Shown piece by piece: positions 22,069-33,041 of a stretch of 64,000 nt of DNA. The position numbers and the translations under genes were made by a program. Position 1 is the stretch's first letter, and each line of letters starts with the position of its first letter. The stretch comes from Oxytricha trifallax (lineage: Eukaryota; Ciliophora; Spirotrichea; Sporadotrichida; Oxytrichidae), in assembly GCA_000711775.1 (NCBI GenBank), contig ARYC01000617.1:1-64000 (forward strand), in the 5' to 3' direction. Under the pieces are notes generated by a model. It did no database searches. It was not told the origin of the DNA and was given only the letters and a program-made list of their open reading frames with translations.

Positions 22069-22341
22069 TTAATCGAAATAACAACGACTTGTTTGTAAGA
22101 TGTAAATGCAAGTAAAATTAAGCTGTCCTAAATTTCTACTATAAAGAGGAACTTCTTTATAAGAACCATAAATTCCTTCGGATTTATAATCCATGAAATA
22201 ACAAAAAAAAATCATTAATATCGGATAAGTTGCTTGTCTAGTTTGATAAAAACACAATAAATTATAATAAATTTGTTTTTTACATGATAATCTGCAAGTA
22301 TTATTATTTCGTGAGAAGATATATTTATGAAATACTGCCAA
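22069..22341 (-). CDS. small unidentified ORF or MDS (about 90 aa)
   Basis: Minus-strand frame from ATG at 22341 reading MAVFHKYIFSRNNNTCRLSC and, later, MDYKSEGIYGSYKEVPLY and SRNLGQLNFTCIYILQTS. If TAA at 22069 is Gln the frame continues further left in AT-rich DNA. Cys, Gly and Pro content argues for coding, but no family is recognised. Confidence 0.35.
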   Translation of the reverse strand: MAVFHKYIFSRNNNTCRLSCKKQIYYNLLCFYQTRQATYPILMIFFCYFMDYKSEGIYGSYKEVPLYSRNLGQLNFTCIYILQTSRCYFD

Positions 22342-22729
22342 GGATAAATATGAACAAATTTTACTTATATTTTTTTATAAATACTAAATTACTCTACTCT
22401 ATTTACATCTTCTTATTCAAATTTTTTAAGAAGTTGAGAAAAAAATAATTGTTTAATCTTAAATTAATTTAAATTCTTTACAGTGAGATAAATATAGTCA
22501 ATCGGATTAAAATAAATGTAAAATAGCAACAAAATAGATTAATCAATTTGAACCTGTTAAGGTTCATTCAAGAATAACTATTGCGTTATAATATTTAAAT
22601 GCTATATATTTATTATAGAAATTTAAAATTTTTTTGTAATATCAGTTGTGCAAGATTACTTATATTAGATTATATAATATCTTCAGTTATAGATATTGGA
22701 ATACTTAGTATAATATATGAAGATCTGAT

Positions 22730-25325
22730 TCATTCTACTTATGAAGCATGATTATATTTGTGTGATATCCACATAGCGACCACAGTAATGTCGTCAGTCT
22801 TGCCCTTTCCATAGCACATACTTTCAAAGTCTCTTTCTTACTTTATTTGATTTTAGATTTCAGCAAGCTCAGCATCTTCTAATTATGATGTAGAGCTTTG
22901 ATATCCTAAATTGATCAGACTTTGCTAGCTCTAGGAGTATTATGTTTCACTACTGTTCATTGACGAAGGCGATAACTGAACTTATGGAGCTTTTTCTTAT
23001 AGGTTTTACTTTTACTTAGTTATATAATCAAAAATTGCCTGTGCTTTCCTCACATTGAATGGGGTTTTTATGTTTCGAAGCTAGGATTTTGCATAAGAGG
23101 CTTCTGAGATTTATTTAGCTAAAATTGAAGCAGTAACTTTGGTCTTTGCTTGATTTTATCTTGTGTAGGTTTTTACTATTTGAAGTATTTCGTCTTCGAA
23201 TAAATTGTCAAACACTCCATCTGTACCCAAGATTAGGAGATCCCCTTCTCTAACTCTGAGATGATAATTATCTGAATCCTCTGGAGAATCTTCACAAAAC
23301 TTTTTTTCTTTCATAGCTTTTTTAAGGTTTTCTAATTCTTTTTGTCTATTCTGAGCTTTCAAACTCTCTACTTCCCTGGGTTGTGGAAGACGAGTGAGCT
23401 AAAATGGAGTGTTGAAACTGTGTTATTGCTCTTTTGATTTCAGTAAAATGTAAGGATCATTCTCTAGCATATCAAACCTATAATATGAAATATACTATTT
23501 ATATTAAAAAGAATTATGATCCAGAGAGTAGAATAAATAAATCAAGAATTTTGGGTAATTAATATGCTTATAGATTTAATTTTAAAAAACTTTAATTAAT
23601 CGTTGGAAACAGGCAGATAAAAAAAGCATGCTGGCTTTGCTTAAATAAAAAATCATATTTTCTTTTTATTTGATAATTTTGCATAAATTTATCCTCTTAT
23701 AATTGAATAAAATAATAAAATACTTCAAAACATTAAAATTAAAAGATCTCGAGCATCAAACCTGATTAATATGAATCCTGAGTCTCCAAGATTTAAAGCG
23801 CTTAAGTCTCTATTATTTAAGACGCATATAGTTGCGGTTGCTGATCCTGGAAAATGGGTTCTTCTAAAGCCTATATAAATTATTAATCTAAAAGTTAAAT
23901 CTTACTAAATTTTAATATGTTAGTAGGTGATAAATGCTTCGTGTATAAAGCTAACAAGGAATTAGAGCTTCCGTTTTACTTATAATCATTGTTGCAACTT
24001 AGCAAGGAGTTATCTGAATCAGAACTTTGAAATGAAGTCAAGGATTCCATTGAGGCTATATGTATTTTTATATTAAAAAGTGAACTTACTCTCTAAGGCT
24101 TATCTATGGCATTCAAGTTCTTATTAAGTAATTCTAGAGTCAATTATTGATTATTATTATCTAAACACCACTCTTTATTATAAATAAACAAGCTGATTAA
24201 ATTATATGTCTATTATAGATGAATTTCTAACATTCTCTCATTAGGGTATTTGAAAATAAAGAACTGTCGATTCCGTAATTACTCCAGCTTCCCACTCCAT
24301 CGCTTACTCCTGCTCCAATTTCAGTAATGAAAAAGGCGTCCTCAGAAGGTCCTCGAGGATTTTTAGATATTTGATAGCCATCTCCAATAAAAATAAATTT
24401 CTCATCCTCAGCTCTCAAAGTTGAGGAATCATATCTTTGAAAACTGGGCTGACTAGATGACGTAATTTCATCTTTTGACCTAACCTCTTCTAATTGCTAG
24501 TGTGTCTCGTAGATACTCATCAGATGACCACGACAATCATATACTGAATAAATGTTAGGTTTCTGTGTTTTTTGATTGCGATAGTGTTCAGAAAACTTTT
24601 TCCTTGGTGATTTAATTACTTCTTGTTGGGATTATTTCTGAATAGGTTTCTTCACTTCAATGATTGACTCAGATTTAATTTTAATATCCATTTTAATGGC
24701 AGAAGTGGTATAATTTTGAAATAAGATTTTGCTCGGACTTTAGCCATTACTTATTTTAACCTCACTCATTTTTTCTATGATATCATAATACAATATTTAA
24801 TTATAAAAAATCAAGACTGATGTATTTGAGATTTTAGGGAGTCTTCTAAGCAGCTTTAGAAGTCAATTTGAAGGCAGACTGGGGAAAAGGTACCTCAAAG
24901 AACGTATTATTTAGATTATGCCCATCCTATAAAATATTGAAAATCCTGATTTCTTACCTTAATTACAGGGTAGTACTCTGATAGGTCGTACTTGCCGTCT
25001 ACTATAAATTTAAATTGGCTGTGTCTTGGAATCAGCAAATCTATGTAGAAGCAGTCCAGCATGTCTGAGTATTTCAGGCTAAGAGGGTTCTAAGAGGTAA
25101 AAATGTGAGTGAGATATTTAATAAATATATATTTGAACATCTTGGAATGAATGACGAAATCATTTGCTAAGAATTTAAATGCATGACCTTACCTACCAAG
25201 TTTACTTAGAAAAGTTTCCAATAATCTCCACACAACTTTATTTATTTATTGCTTTCTTCCTACAGACTTGTGAATCTCTCTGACTCCAGTAAATCCTAAT
25301 CATAAGTAGTCCTTAACTGAGCCAT
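22730..25325 (-). CDS. CBM48-like glycogen-binding domain fused to PP2C (PTC7-type) phosphatase
   Basis: ATG at 25325, TGA at 22730. The N-terminal part has introns 25090-25196 and 24927-24957 and carries an AMPK-beta/CBM48-like segment (FKFIVDGKYDLSEYYPVIKD, then HNLNNTFFEVPFP). A 43-bp intron (24775-24817, GTCTTG..CATAG) joins it in frame to MSEVKISNGQSPSKI, previously a possible separate start 13 bp further on. The C-terminal part is a PPTC7-type PP2C: DGVGSWSNYGIDSSLFSNTL, LNLGDSGFILIR, EQQHSFNTPFQLTRLP, GTDGVFDNLFEDEILQIV and GKGKTDDITVVAMW supply the expected metal-binding Asp motifs. IES 23480-23763 (9-bp pointer AGGTTTGAT) and intron 23871-23905 are resolved; one or two junctions near 24060-24220 are not. 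Likely role: a carbohydrate-targeted Ser/Thr phosphatase. Confidence 0.8.
23480..23763. other. IES of the PP2C gene, pointer AGGTTTGAT (284 bp)
   Basis: Plus ATCAAACCT at 23471-23479 and 23755-23763; excision joins GDSGFILIRFD to MLENDPYILL in frame. One of the longest pointers in the window. Confidence 0.9.
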
Positions 25326-25589
25326 TTTCTTATTTAGTATTTCATTTTTTATAAAAATAAATTTAGAGATTCTCAGAATTCCCATTAATAATAAAAATGA
25401 AAATTATAGTATCTTCTAAAAGATCATACAATTTTTATCTATAAAAATTAGGTTAATAAGCTTCCATTAATTATTGAAGAATTAAATTGTTTTATAATAT
25501 TAAATAACATATTAATTATTGAACAATTAAGATTTTGTTTTTTCATTAATGAAGTTTATTTACACTTATAAATTAGAAAGTTAATTGCT

Positions 25590-26110
25590 AGGTGAGGTAC
25601 CAATCTCACTTAAGACTTTCTAAAAAAGCTTTCTATTATACTAAGGCCTCCCTAGGGCAGGTAGGGGTTGCTGGGCGCTATGCATAAGGGATCAGTCATA
25701 AGGGGTTCAATTTTTCAGTTACTACACTCCTCGAGTGGGCTAAATTCTAAGATTTCCCTGCATTAGATGAGTTTGCCCAGTTCAGTTTCCTTGGTAATAG
25801 GGAGCAGGATGAAGGTACTCTCTGCATTAAAAAGTGAGAAGAAAATCATCGAAGCCAACAATAAGGAATTTTCTTCCACACCGTGTCAGGGACTGAAGTT
25901 ACCACATCGAGAGGACGCAGCGGTGGGACTGGTAAGCGTTTTTCTCCAGCTTCTGTAATTCTGGTTGAATCCTGCGAGCTCTGTCACCAGTTACTCTGGC
26001 GAGCGACATCTTGATTCAGGAGGAGACAAGGTGATAGCGGAAAATGTTTTTTGAGTTTTCTACTTCATTACTGCCACGTCAACTTACTCAGATACGTCTA
26101 CGTCACGACT
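25590..26110. other. GC-rich island of unknown nature
   Basis: About 520 bp near 48 percent G+C in a region otherwise under 25 percent. A plus-strand frame is open from about 25645 to 26012 apart from one TGA, reading TKASLGQVGVAGRYAQG, then FSVTTLLEWAKFQDFPALDE and, after the TGA, FFHTVSGTEVTTSRGRSGG. The opposite strand has MSLARVTGDRARRIQPELQK. No protein family, tRNA or rRNA is recognised. It could be coding DNA of a GC-rich gene, an insertion of foreign DNA or part of a mobile element. Confidence 0.55.
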
Positions 26111-26394
26111 AAGATTGATGGTTTGATTTTAGTATTAAACAGTGATATGTTAAAATTTATTTGATGTTAATCATTAATCAATCAATCAAGTTTATTTACC
26201 ATTAAAATTGAATATATATTAAGAATTATCCAATTAATAGTTTTATTAATCGTCTTATTAATATAATTAATTATTTTTTTTTCTTCGATCAATTATTACA
26301 TTGGCCTAAAAATTAAGAAGTTTAAAACAGTATGAAAGCATTTTAATACAAAGACACGTCTCAAATTTTTGCATTACTCCAAGCTTAAATTTAG

Positions 26395-27205
26395 TAAGGT
26401 ATTATTTTTTGAGTGTAAGTAAATTTTTAAATTAATCTAGATTGATGATATATTAAAATTGCTGAAAAGCTTAAAATGATGTGAATAGATGAAATATGCA
26501 GAATATAGTGCGATTTTACAATGAAAAATCTCAAGCTGTATATTATAAAATATAACAAGATATTCTGAGTATCCGCACAGCTGTGTCGACAAACAAATCC
26601 GCACAGCTGTGCGGAATATTGTTGAAATCTGGGCCACTTCAGCCTTGATTTGTCTTAATTCCCTCTCTTATAGGGGAAACCTCTCTGGGCTCTTAATGCC
26701 CTATTTTTAATTATTTCTTAATTATTATTAAATTATTAAGGAATTTAATTTTAATTTTTAATAAAAAATTAAATTTAATAAACGAAGTTTAATTTCTCTA
26801 TAGAGATTTCTTACTAGTGATAAATTATAAATTTATTAAATTGCGTTAATTTATCTATTCCTTAATAATTTAATAATAATTAAGAAATAATTAAAAATAG
26901 GGCATTAAGAGCCCAGAGAGGTTTCCCCTATAAGAGGGTGAATTAAGACAAATCAAGGCTGAAGTGGCCCAGATTTCAAAATATTCCGCACAGCTGTGCG
27001 GATTTGTTTGTCGACACAGCTGTGCGGATACTCAGAATATCTTGTTATATTTTATAATATACAGCTTGAGATTTTTCATTGTAAAATCGCACTATATTCT
27101 GCATATTTCATCTATTCACATCATTTTAAGCTTTTCAGCAATTTTAATATATCATCAATCTAGATTAATTTAAAAATTTACTTACACTCAAAAAATAATA
27201 CCTTA
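26395..27205. mobile_element. 811-bp palindromic (foldback) element
   Basis: Left arm 26395-26744 and right arm 26857-27205 are near-perfect inverted copies of about 350 bp around a 112-bp AT-rich loop. The termini read TAAGGTATTATTTTTTGAG. Each arm carries the self-palindrome CCGCACAGCTGTGCGG and a related CGACACAGCTGTGCGG. Matching short ORFs beginning MAQIS on both arms are a by-product of the symmetry. No transposase is present, so it is a non-autonomous foldback/MITE-like element; its near identity suggests recent origin or arm conversion. No convincing target duplication. Confidence 0.85.
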
Positions 27206-27339
27206 TTTAAATATTCTAAATATATTTTCTATTATTTCTAACATTTCAATAATGAATTGGAAATAAACTCCCCGCTATACCAACATCAACTCTGTTAAAT
27301 TATTGAAATATCGAAAAATGGAAGTTTATACTCTTCAAA

Positions 27340-27740
27340 AATAAGAATTAGTGCAGTATAATATTGTTGTTGTTATATTTTGTTAATAGACATAATATGT
27401 ATGCTTAATGACTTGATGAGGTGATGATCGGCTTAATGATCCTCTTATGTTGATAGACTTTATAGCAAATTTATTGGTCTACTTACTTATGCCTCGAATA
27501 TCAATTGCGCATATTATTGTCTCACCAGCTCTCTTTCTTGCTTCCATATTTTGAGAGCCATATATATTTTTTGAGAAGCCACTTTTTCCAATTATTGTCT
27601 GCTCATTTAGTGAGTGTATTTTTAACTTGTTTAAGTAAATTTTAGTTTACTAAATCTGTTTATCTCACTCATTTGATTAACTTAAAAGCAAGATTTATTA
27701 TATATTTGTTATTGTGTTTCGACAATTTGAATCATTAAAT
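27340..27740 (-). CDS. orphan MDS cluster, unidentified
   Basis: Minus-strand frame reading NEQTIIGKSGFSKNIYGSQN, then MEARKRAGETIICAIDIRGI and INIRGSLSRSSPHQVIKH. A 7-bp repeat AAATGAG in the flanking sequence could be a pointer that joins it to an upstream frame ending LLLSQS. Composition is clearly protein-like; no family recognised. Confidence 0.5.
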
Positions 27741-28149
27741 ATAAATATTTATAACTTAAATTAAATGCAATAAAATTGCTTAATTAAATGCTAATTATTG
27801 AATTAAAAAATGTTTACCTATAAATTATTTCTTTTAACTAATATTTCCAATTAACTTACATAAAAATAAAAAAGGAATCACTCTTCATAAAACAACCGAA
27901 ACTTCATAAATATTTGAAATGGAGTAAACTTATTTCGATAACTTTTGAGATTTTCAAAAATAAATAACTTAGCGATAGACAATTACTAAGAAATTGGCTG
28001 AGGACTTAATATTTTCTTATCTATTTTGCTTAAACAATGGAAATAAAGAAGGAAGATAGAAAAAAATAATTATAACATCATTAAGTAGGATATGACAAAA
28101 TTATAATAATTATCTCAAGTAAAGTTTCAATTAAGCATTGTTTAGAGTC

Positions 28150-28800
28150 TCGAAGAATGTAAGTTTTTATAATTCCTCATTCAATTTCCCTGGACATTAT
28201 TAAATTTCTATCAAATCATGACTGAAATTTAAGAAGTCAATTAATATCAATAGCTATAGAGTCATGTATGACATATGACAGAGAATTTATTAACTAGAAA
28301 TTTATGAAAATAATGACCCAATTAGTCAATCACTCTTTTAACCAGTCAAATAGCAATATATTATTTAATCTGAAGCATCTAGCTAAAATTAACATAATCC
28401 CTAAGGTTTTGATTGACCTTGGGGTGATGCTTCATTCATGAACTCATATATTATTGTTAGTTATTTAGGTTCGATGAGACAAAGAGAAAAGAAAGTTTTG
28501 TAAAGATAGGCAAAAAATTAAAAATTAAATATTCTCACTATTCTGTCAGACAGGTTTTATCCTTAGCAGAGTCTCAAATATAAAAATATGGCTTTAATTT
28601 AATTTTAATGTCTATTAGTTTCTCAGTTTAAACTATAAATAAAAATATAATATCAACCCAATAAATTATGCATTCTTGTTGTTAAAGGGATATTAGAAAT
28701 ACTTATCGAAAGAGTTAGATTTGATGAAATTAATTAATAAAAGTAGCTTGTTGAGATTATATAAATTTTAAATTAAAATTAATTTGAATTGAAAGTATGA
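28150..28800 (+). CDS. possible coding region, frame unresolved
   Basis: Two overlapping plus-strand frames look protein-like: one with MTQLVNHSFNQSNSN and ILFNLKHLAKINIIPKVLID (armadillo-like) at 28310-28440, another with EASSQNQHNPQG and, after a removable 18-bp GGT-bounded piece, DASFMNSYIIVSYLGSMRQ and VVKGILEILIERVRFDEINQ to about 28740. I cannot choose between them. It lies directly upstream of SMC1. Confidence 0.3.
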
Positions 28801-28910
28801 CTGACTTAAGGTAAGTTAACTAAAATTTTGCGCGAACATGATAATTATCTAAGAATTATAGTTTTTAAAAGAATCCATTCCTTGAACAAACAGACAAGCT
28901 TAACAAAAGT

Positions 28911-31900
28911 ATGAACAACTCAATGTTGAGGAGAGAAGGGCATTTCCAAGATCAACTACTTCACCTAACTTCAATTGAGTTGCTAAACTTCAAATCATTT
29001 GAGGGCACACATTTAATTGGACCTTTCCTTTCCTTCACAGCTATCATTGGCCCTAATGGTTCAGGTAAGACAACTAATATAATATTTACTTCAACATAGG
29101 CAAGTCAAACGTGCTTGATGCCCTTGCTTTCGCTCTTCTACTGAAACACATATCTACTAAGCATAAACACTTGAGTGAGCTGATCTACAGAGAAGAACAT
29201 GAGAATCATAGAGACAACAGAAGAGAAATGAGCGTCATGATCAACTTTAAAGCTACCAACATTCAAGACCAGTCTACAAAAGATTACTTTAAATAAATTA
29301 ATTATTTACTCCATTAAGCGTATGATAAACAGAAATGGAGTCTAAGAGTACTTTTTCAATGGAACACCATTGATTGGGGAAGAGTATCTTGCCAAGATTA
29401 ATGAGATGCACCTAAACATCAACAACTTTTGTGCATATCAGGGAAAACTTGAACAAATCTGCTTCAAGCAAGAAGGTGGTCACCTGGTTTAAATGTTCGA
29501 AGAGTTGTCTGGATCTTACTAATTCAAAGCCAAATATGATGAACTCAAGCAAAATATTGCAAAGTGTGATGAGAAGATCAAGTAAGATTCTGAGATTCTG
29601 CATACTTTAAGAATTGAGAAAGTAAAACTCAAAGGTCTTTAAGAGTTTGTTGAGCAAATGAAGGATTGCCTTGTGGAACAGAAGGAAGTTGAAAGCCAAC
29701 TATCAATTGCTCAAATACTTATATCTCACAAGAACATTCAAGCATTGAGATTAAAAATGCAAGAGTACGAACGAGGAATATAAGATACAATTCAGCAAAA
29801 GTAAGCCTCAATTAATGATCTCAAAAAGTTTGAGGCAGATATGAGAAAACTCCAAAATTTATAATATTTTAAATCAAGAAGAGTAAGTGACAAAGAAAAT
29901 TAAGTCAAAAAAGGATGAGTTACTTGGATTGCAAAATAATGTTTTCAACAAGCAAAAGGAGGTCGATACTAGTAAATCTATGATTACTCAAAAGAAGCAA
30001 ATGCTTCAGAAATTCTAATATGAGTTGGAAGATACAATTAAGAAGAGAGCTCTTCATTAAGAAACTATTGAAAAAGCCAGACATGACCTTCAACTTCTTA
30101 ATAAAGAAATCGTGATGAATGAGGATCTTTAACAATAAGATGCTTTGAGAGATGAGTACTTAACCATAAAGAGCAGATTAGAATCTGAAAACGCACAAAT
30201 TGGTAGACAAATGACAATGATTGAATAAAAGATCTAGTCACTAAATCAGAAAAAAGCCAATATTCAGGGTCATTTGTTCTAATAAAAGGAACAAAACAAG
30301 AAAGTCTAAGACTTGGATATGATTAAACAGGAGCTCAAAGCTTTAGAGGCTGATCTCAAAGAAAAAGATAAGAGTTATAGTAAAGCTCAGAATGAGCACA
30401 GATTGTTATTGGATGAAGCAACCAAGAACAAGGACAAAGTAAAGACTTTGGAGAAGCAGCTCTTAGAGAAAGAGTATGAACTAAAGGACATCGAAAATGA
30501 AAGAAACATCAAGTCTTAAGACTAGAAGCTAAGCTAAACTCTGGAAGAACTAAAGAACAGATGTAAAGGATATCTAGGGCAACTTTATGAACTAATCAAG
30601 CCTATTAACGCTAAGTACGATATTGCAGTCAAGGTTGCTTTAAGCAAATGTTTGAGATTCCTTGTGGTAGATACTCCACAAACAGCAGAGTACTGCACAG
30701 AGTTCCTCAAAGAAAAAGGACTTTTCAAGGATGTACTTGTCTTGCAAAATACAAAAAATATAATCATTTATTTTAAAATGTGCCTGAGAAAAACATCAAC
30801 TCTAAACTAGCTAAAGAGTTAAAGACTGAGGGTAATTTAGTGTATGATGTGATAGAAGTGAGTCGCAAGCATCATCACATTGAAAGAGCTGTAAGATACT
30901 TCTTAGGAGATAAAGTAGTTTGCAAAGAATTTGACACAGCTATAAAGCTACAGAGAATGGGAGTGAAGGATATTGTTACTGAAGATGGCAAAGAATTCAA
31001 ACCTGGTATGATAAGCGGTGGTCAACAAACTATAATATGTTGATCATTTATAATAAAAGTGTTGATTTTATAACATTTTCAACCTGAACCTTGGAAATTT
31101 CAAAATGGACAGAGACATTAAAAAACTGGCTGAAGAGATTTAAACTCTCGAGAACTAATTGAATTAACTCAAAGAATCAGAGTATGGTGAATCAAGCTTA
31201 CAAAAGATTATAAGAGATGTCAGCAGACTTGAAACAGAAATTGAGATATTATTGCAATGAATGTTTTGAAATTTAAAGGAGTAAATTAATAATTTATATT
31301 TAATTATTATTAATTATATTTGCTTAATACAAGGCAAAATACAGAACAAGAAGAATTAGATTATAATAAATCATGGTAAAATATAAATAACTTGTTAATT
31401 ATAAGAACTTCGAGGAAAACTAAAAAGAGACAGTGGCTATTTTGAAATAGTTCGAAACATAAATAGCTGATTTTGATAAGCAATTAAACTAAGCTCACTA
31501 AGCTAAACAGGCTCTTCAGAGCGATTTGCAAGAAGCCTCAGATGAAGCATTTTCTGGATTTTTGAAGAAGATTGGAGTGAATTCAATAGAAGAGTATGAG
31601 CATTCTAGAGACAACGAGTAGGCAAGAAATTTCAATGTTCAGAAAAATCAGTTGTTGCAAGTGATTTCATAGCATGAAGCCGAACTGTAATTCATTGAAA
31701 AGAATGACTCTAGCAAGCATGATGGGATTTCTGCAATTGAAAACATTCTTAAACAAGAAGAGGACAAATTGGCAGCACTTATGTCTGATTAGTATCAAGC
31801 AGAGGTTGTTCAGAAACTGCAAACTGAAATCAAGGATATGAACGATGATCTCCTTAATATCAAGAAACAATCTAGCGAAATAACCTCACAGTACAATAAA

Positions 31901-32871
31901 CATATAATTAACTTACTTATAAACATTTATTGTAATTTAAGGTCAAATAGCAGAATGATCTTATTTAAACTAGATTTGATCACTTCTAAAAAGAGATTAC
32001 AGTCCATAGAATCCAGATTAAAAATGAAGAGTCAGAGAAGCAAGCAAGAATTGAAGAGGGTCAATTAAACATGATTATCAATGTGTAAAACGATGCTGAT
32101 GCAATGGCACAGATAGACTTCAATCACAAGCTTGGAATTGATAATATTGATGAAATTGCTTAAGAGGAAGTCCAAGAAATCATCTAAATCAAGAAAGAGA
32201 AACTCCGCAAACTCAGATCAAAGGAGGACGAATTCAATAAAAATGCTGCTTTAGTTCCTGAGAGTGATCCTAATGTTTCAATGATAAATGACAAGATTCA
32301 ATAAGTCAAGGATGATGTTGACAAGCTCAGTCAAGAAAGAACCCAGTATTCAAGTGAGTTGAAAAAGGTTCAGGAACAGAGGGTTAATATCTTCATAAAC
32401 TTCTTTGATAATGTATCATAAATCTTGCAGGACACCTACTAAAAGCTAACTATGAAAGATTCTAACTTGAATTAAGGTGGAAAAGTGACTATTTTCATTG
32501 AAGATAGACAGAACCCTTTTGACAAAAGCATTCATTACTTCCCATAACCTCCCAATAAATCTCATATTTATGATATTTCTTAACTTTCAGGAGGAGAGAA
32601 AACTGTGGCAGCCTTAGCTTTGATTTTCTCTTTGATACAGATTAGAAGACCCCCTATGTTACTGTTAGATGAAGTTGATGCCTTTTTGGATGTTGAGAAT
32701 GTTCAGCTTGTGACTGATTTCATCAAGAATGAACTTAAAACTCAAACTTTGATCATCAGTCACAAAGAGTTTGTAATCAAGAATACTCTCTCACTAATTG
32801 GTGCTTCTTTTGTCAAAGATCAGAAAACCAGTATGGCCTATAGTCTAGATTTAAGAAACTATAAAGATTGA
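28911..32871 (+). CDS. SMC1: SMC1, cohesin ATPase subunit, germline form
   Basis: ATG at 28911 to TGA at 32871; about 1,200 residues once a 35-bp intron (29065-29099) and seven IESs are removed, close to the usual 1,230. Seen in order: Walker [19 protein letters not shown] split by the intron, the [18 protein letters not shown] to [17 protein letters not shown] region, a long coiled coil, the hinge ([41 protein letters not shown]), a second coiled coil, and at the end the signature [13 protein letters not shown], Walker [14 protein letters not shown] and [15 protein letters not shown]1 pairs with SMC3 to form the cohesin ring holding sister chromatids. The last two MDSs are long; most IESs fall in the coiled coils and are only 16-80 bp. 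Confidence 0.95.
29293..29317. other. IES, pointer TTAA (25 bp)
   Basis: TTAA at 29289-29292 and 29314-29317; excision joins KDYFK to RMINRNGV in SMC1. Confidence 0.75.
29859..29874. other. micro-IES, pointer AAAT (16 bp)
   Basis: AAAT at 29855-29858 and 29871-29874; excision corrects a frameshift, giving RKLQNQEEQVTKK in SMC1. Confidence 0.75.
30751..30779. other. IES, pointer AAAAT (29 bp)
   Basis: AAAAT at 30746-30750 and 30775-30779; excision gives DVLVLQNVPEKN within the SMC1 hinge. Confidence 0.85.
31030..31105. other. IES, pointer AAA (76 bp)
   Basis: AAA at 31027-31029 and 31103-31105; excision joins ISGGQQ to [11 protein letters not shown] in frame. The pointer is short, so the exact edge is uncertain. 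Confidence 0.6.
31258..31337. other. IES, pointer GCAA (80 bp)
   Basis: GCAA at 31254-31257 and 31334-31337; excision joins EIEILLQ to [10 protein letters not shown]. Confidence 0.75.
31394..31410. other. micro-IES, pointer AACTT (17 bp)
   Basis: AACTT at 31389-31393 and 31406-31410; excision joins SWQNINN to FEENQKETV. Confidence 0.8.
31900..31940. other. IES, pointer TAA (41 bp)
   Basis: TAA at 31897-31899 and 31938-31940; excision joins TSQYNK to VKQQNDLIQ. Confidence 0.65.
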
Positions 32872-33041
32872 AACATGTTAATTTTAAAGTAGATTTTTAT
32901 TATATCAGCTTTTTAACTTTGTAATTTCATAAATATTAATTATTGCACTTACTCATCATTATTCTAATAATTTATAATCTATTCAAATTAGAGATTTAAA
33001 ATTATAAAGGAATACAAAACTTACCCATTTTCTTAATAAAA

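Noticed and set aside
24769-24783. PP2C and CBM48 parts as two separate genes 13 bp apart
   Set aside because: A GT..AG intron joins them in frame and 13 bp is implausibly short for two promoters or chromosome ends, though separate genes remain possible.
26437-27173. Two MAQIS ORFs as a gene pair
   Set aside because: They are the two arms of one palindrome, and the reading frames diverge after small differences.
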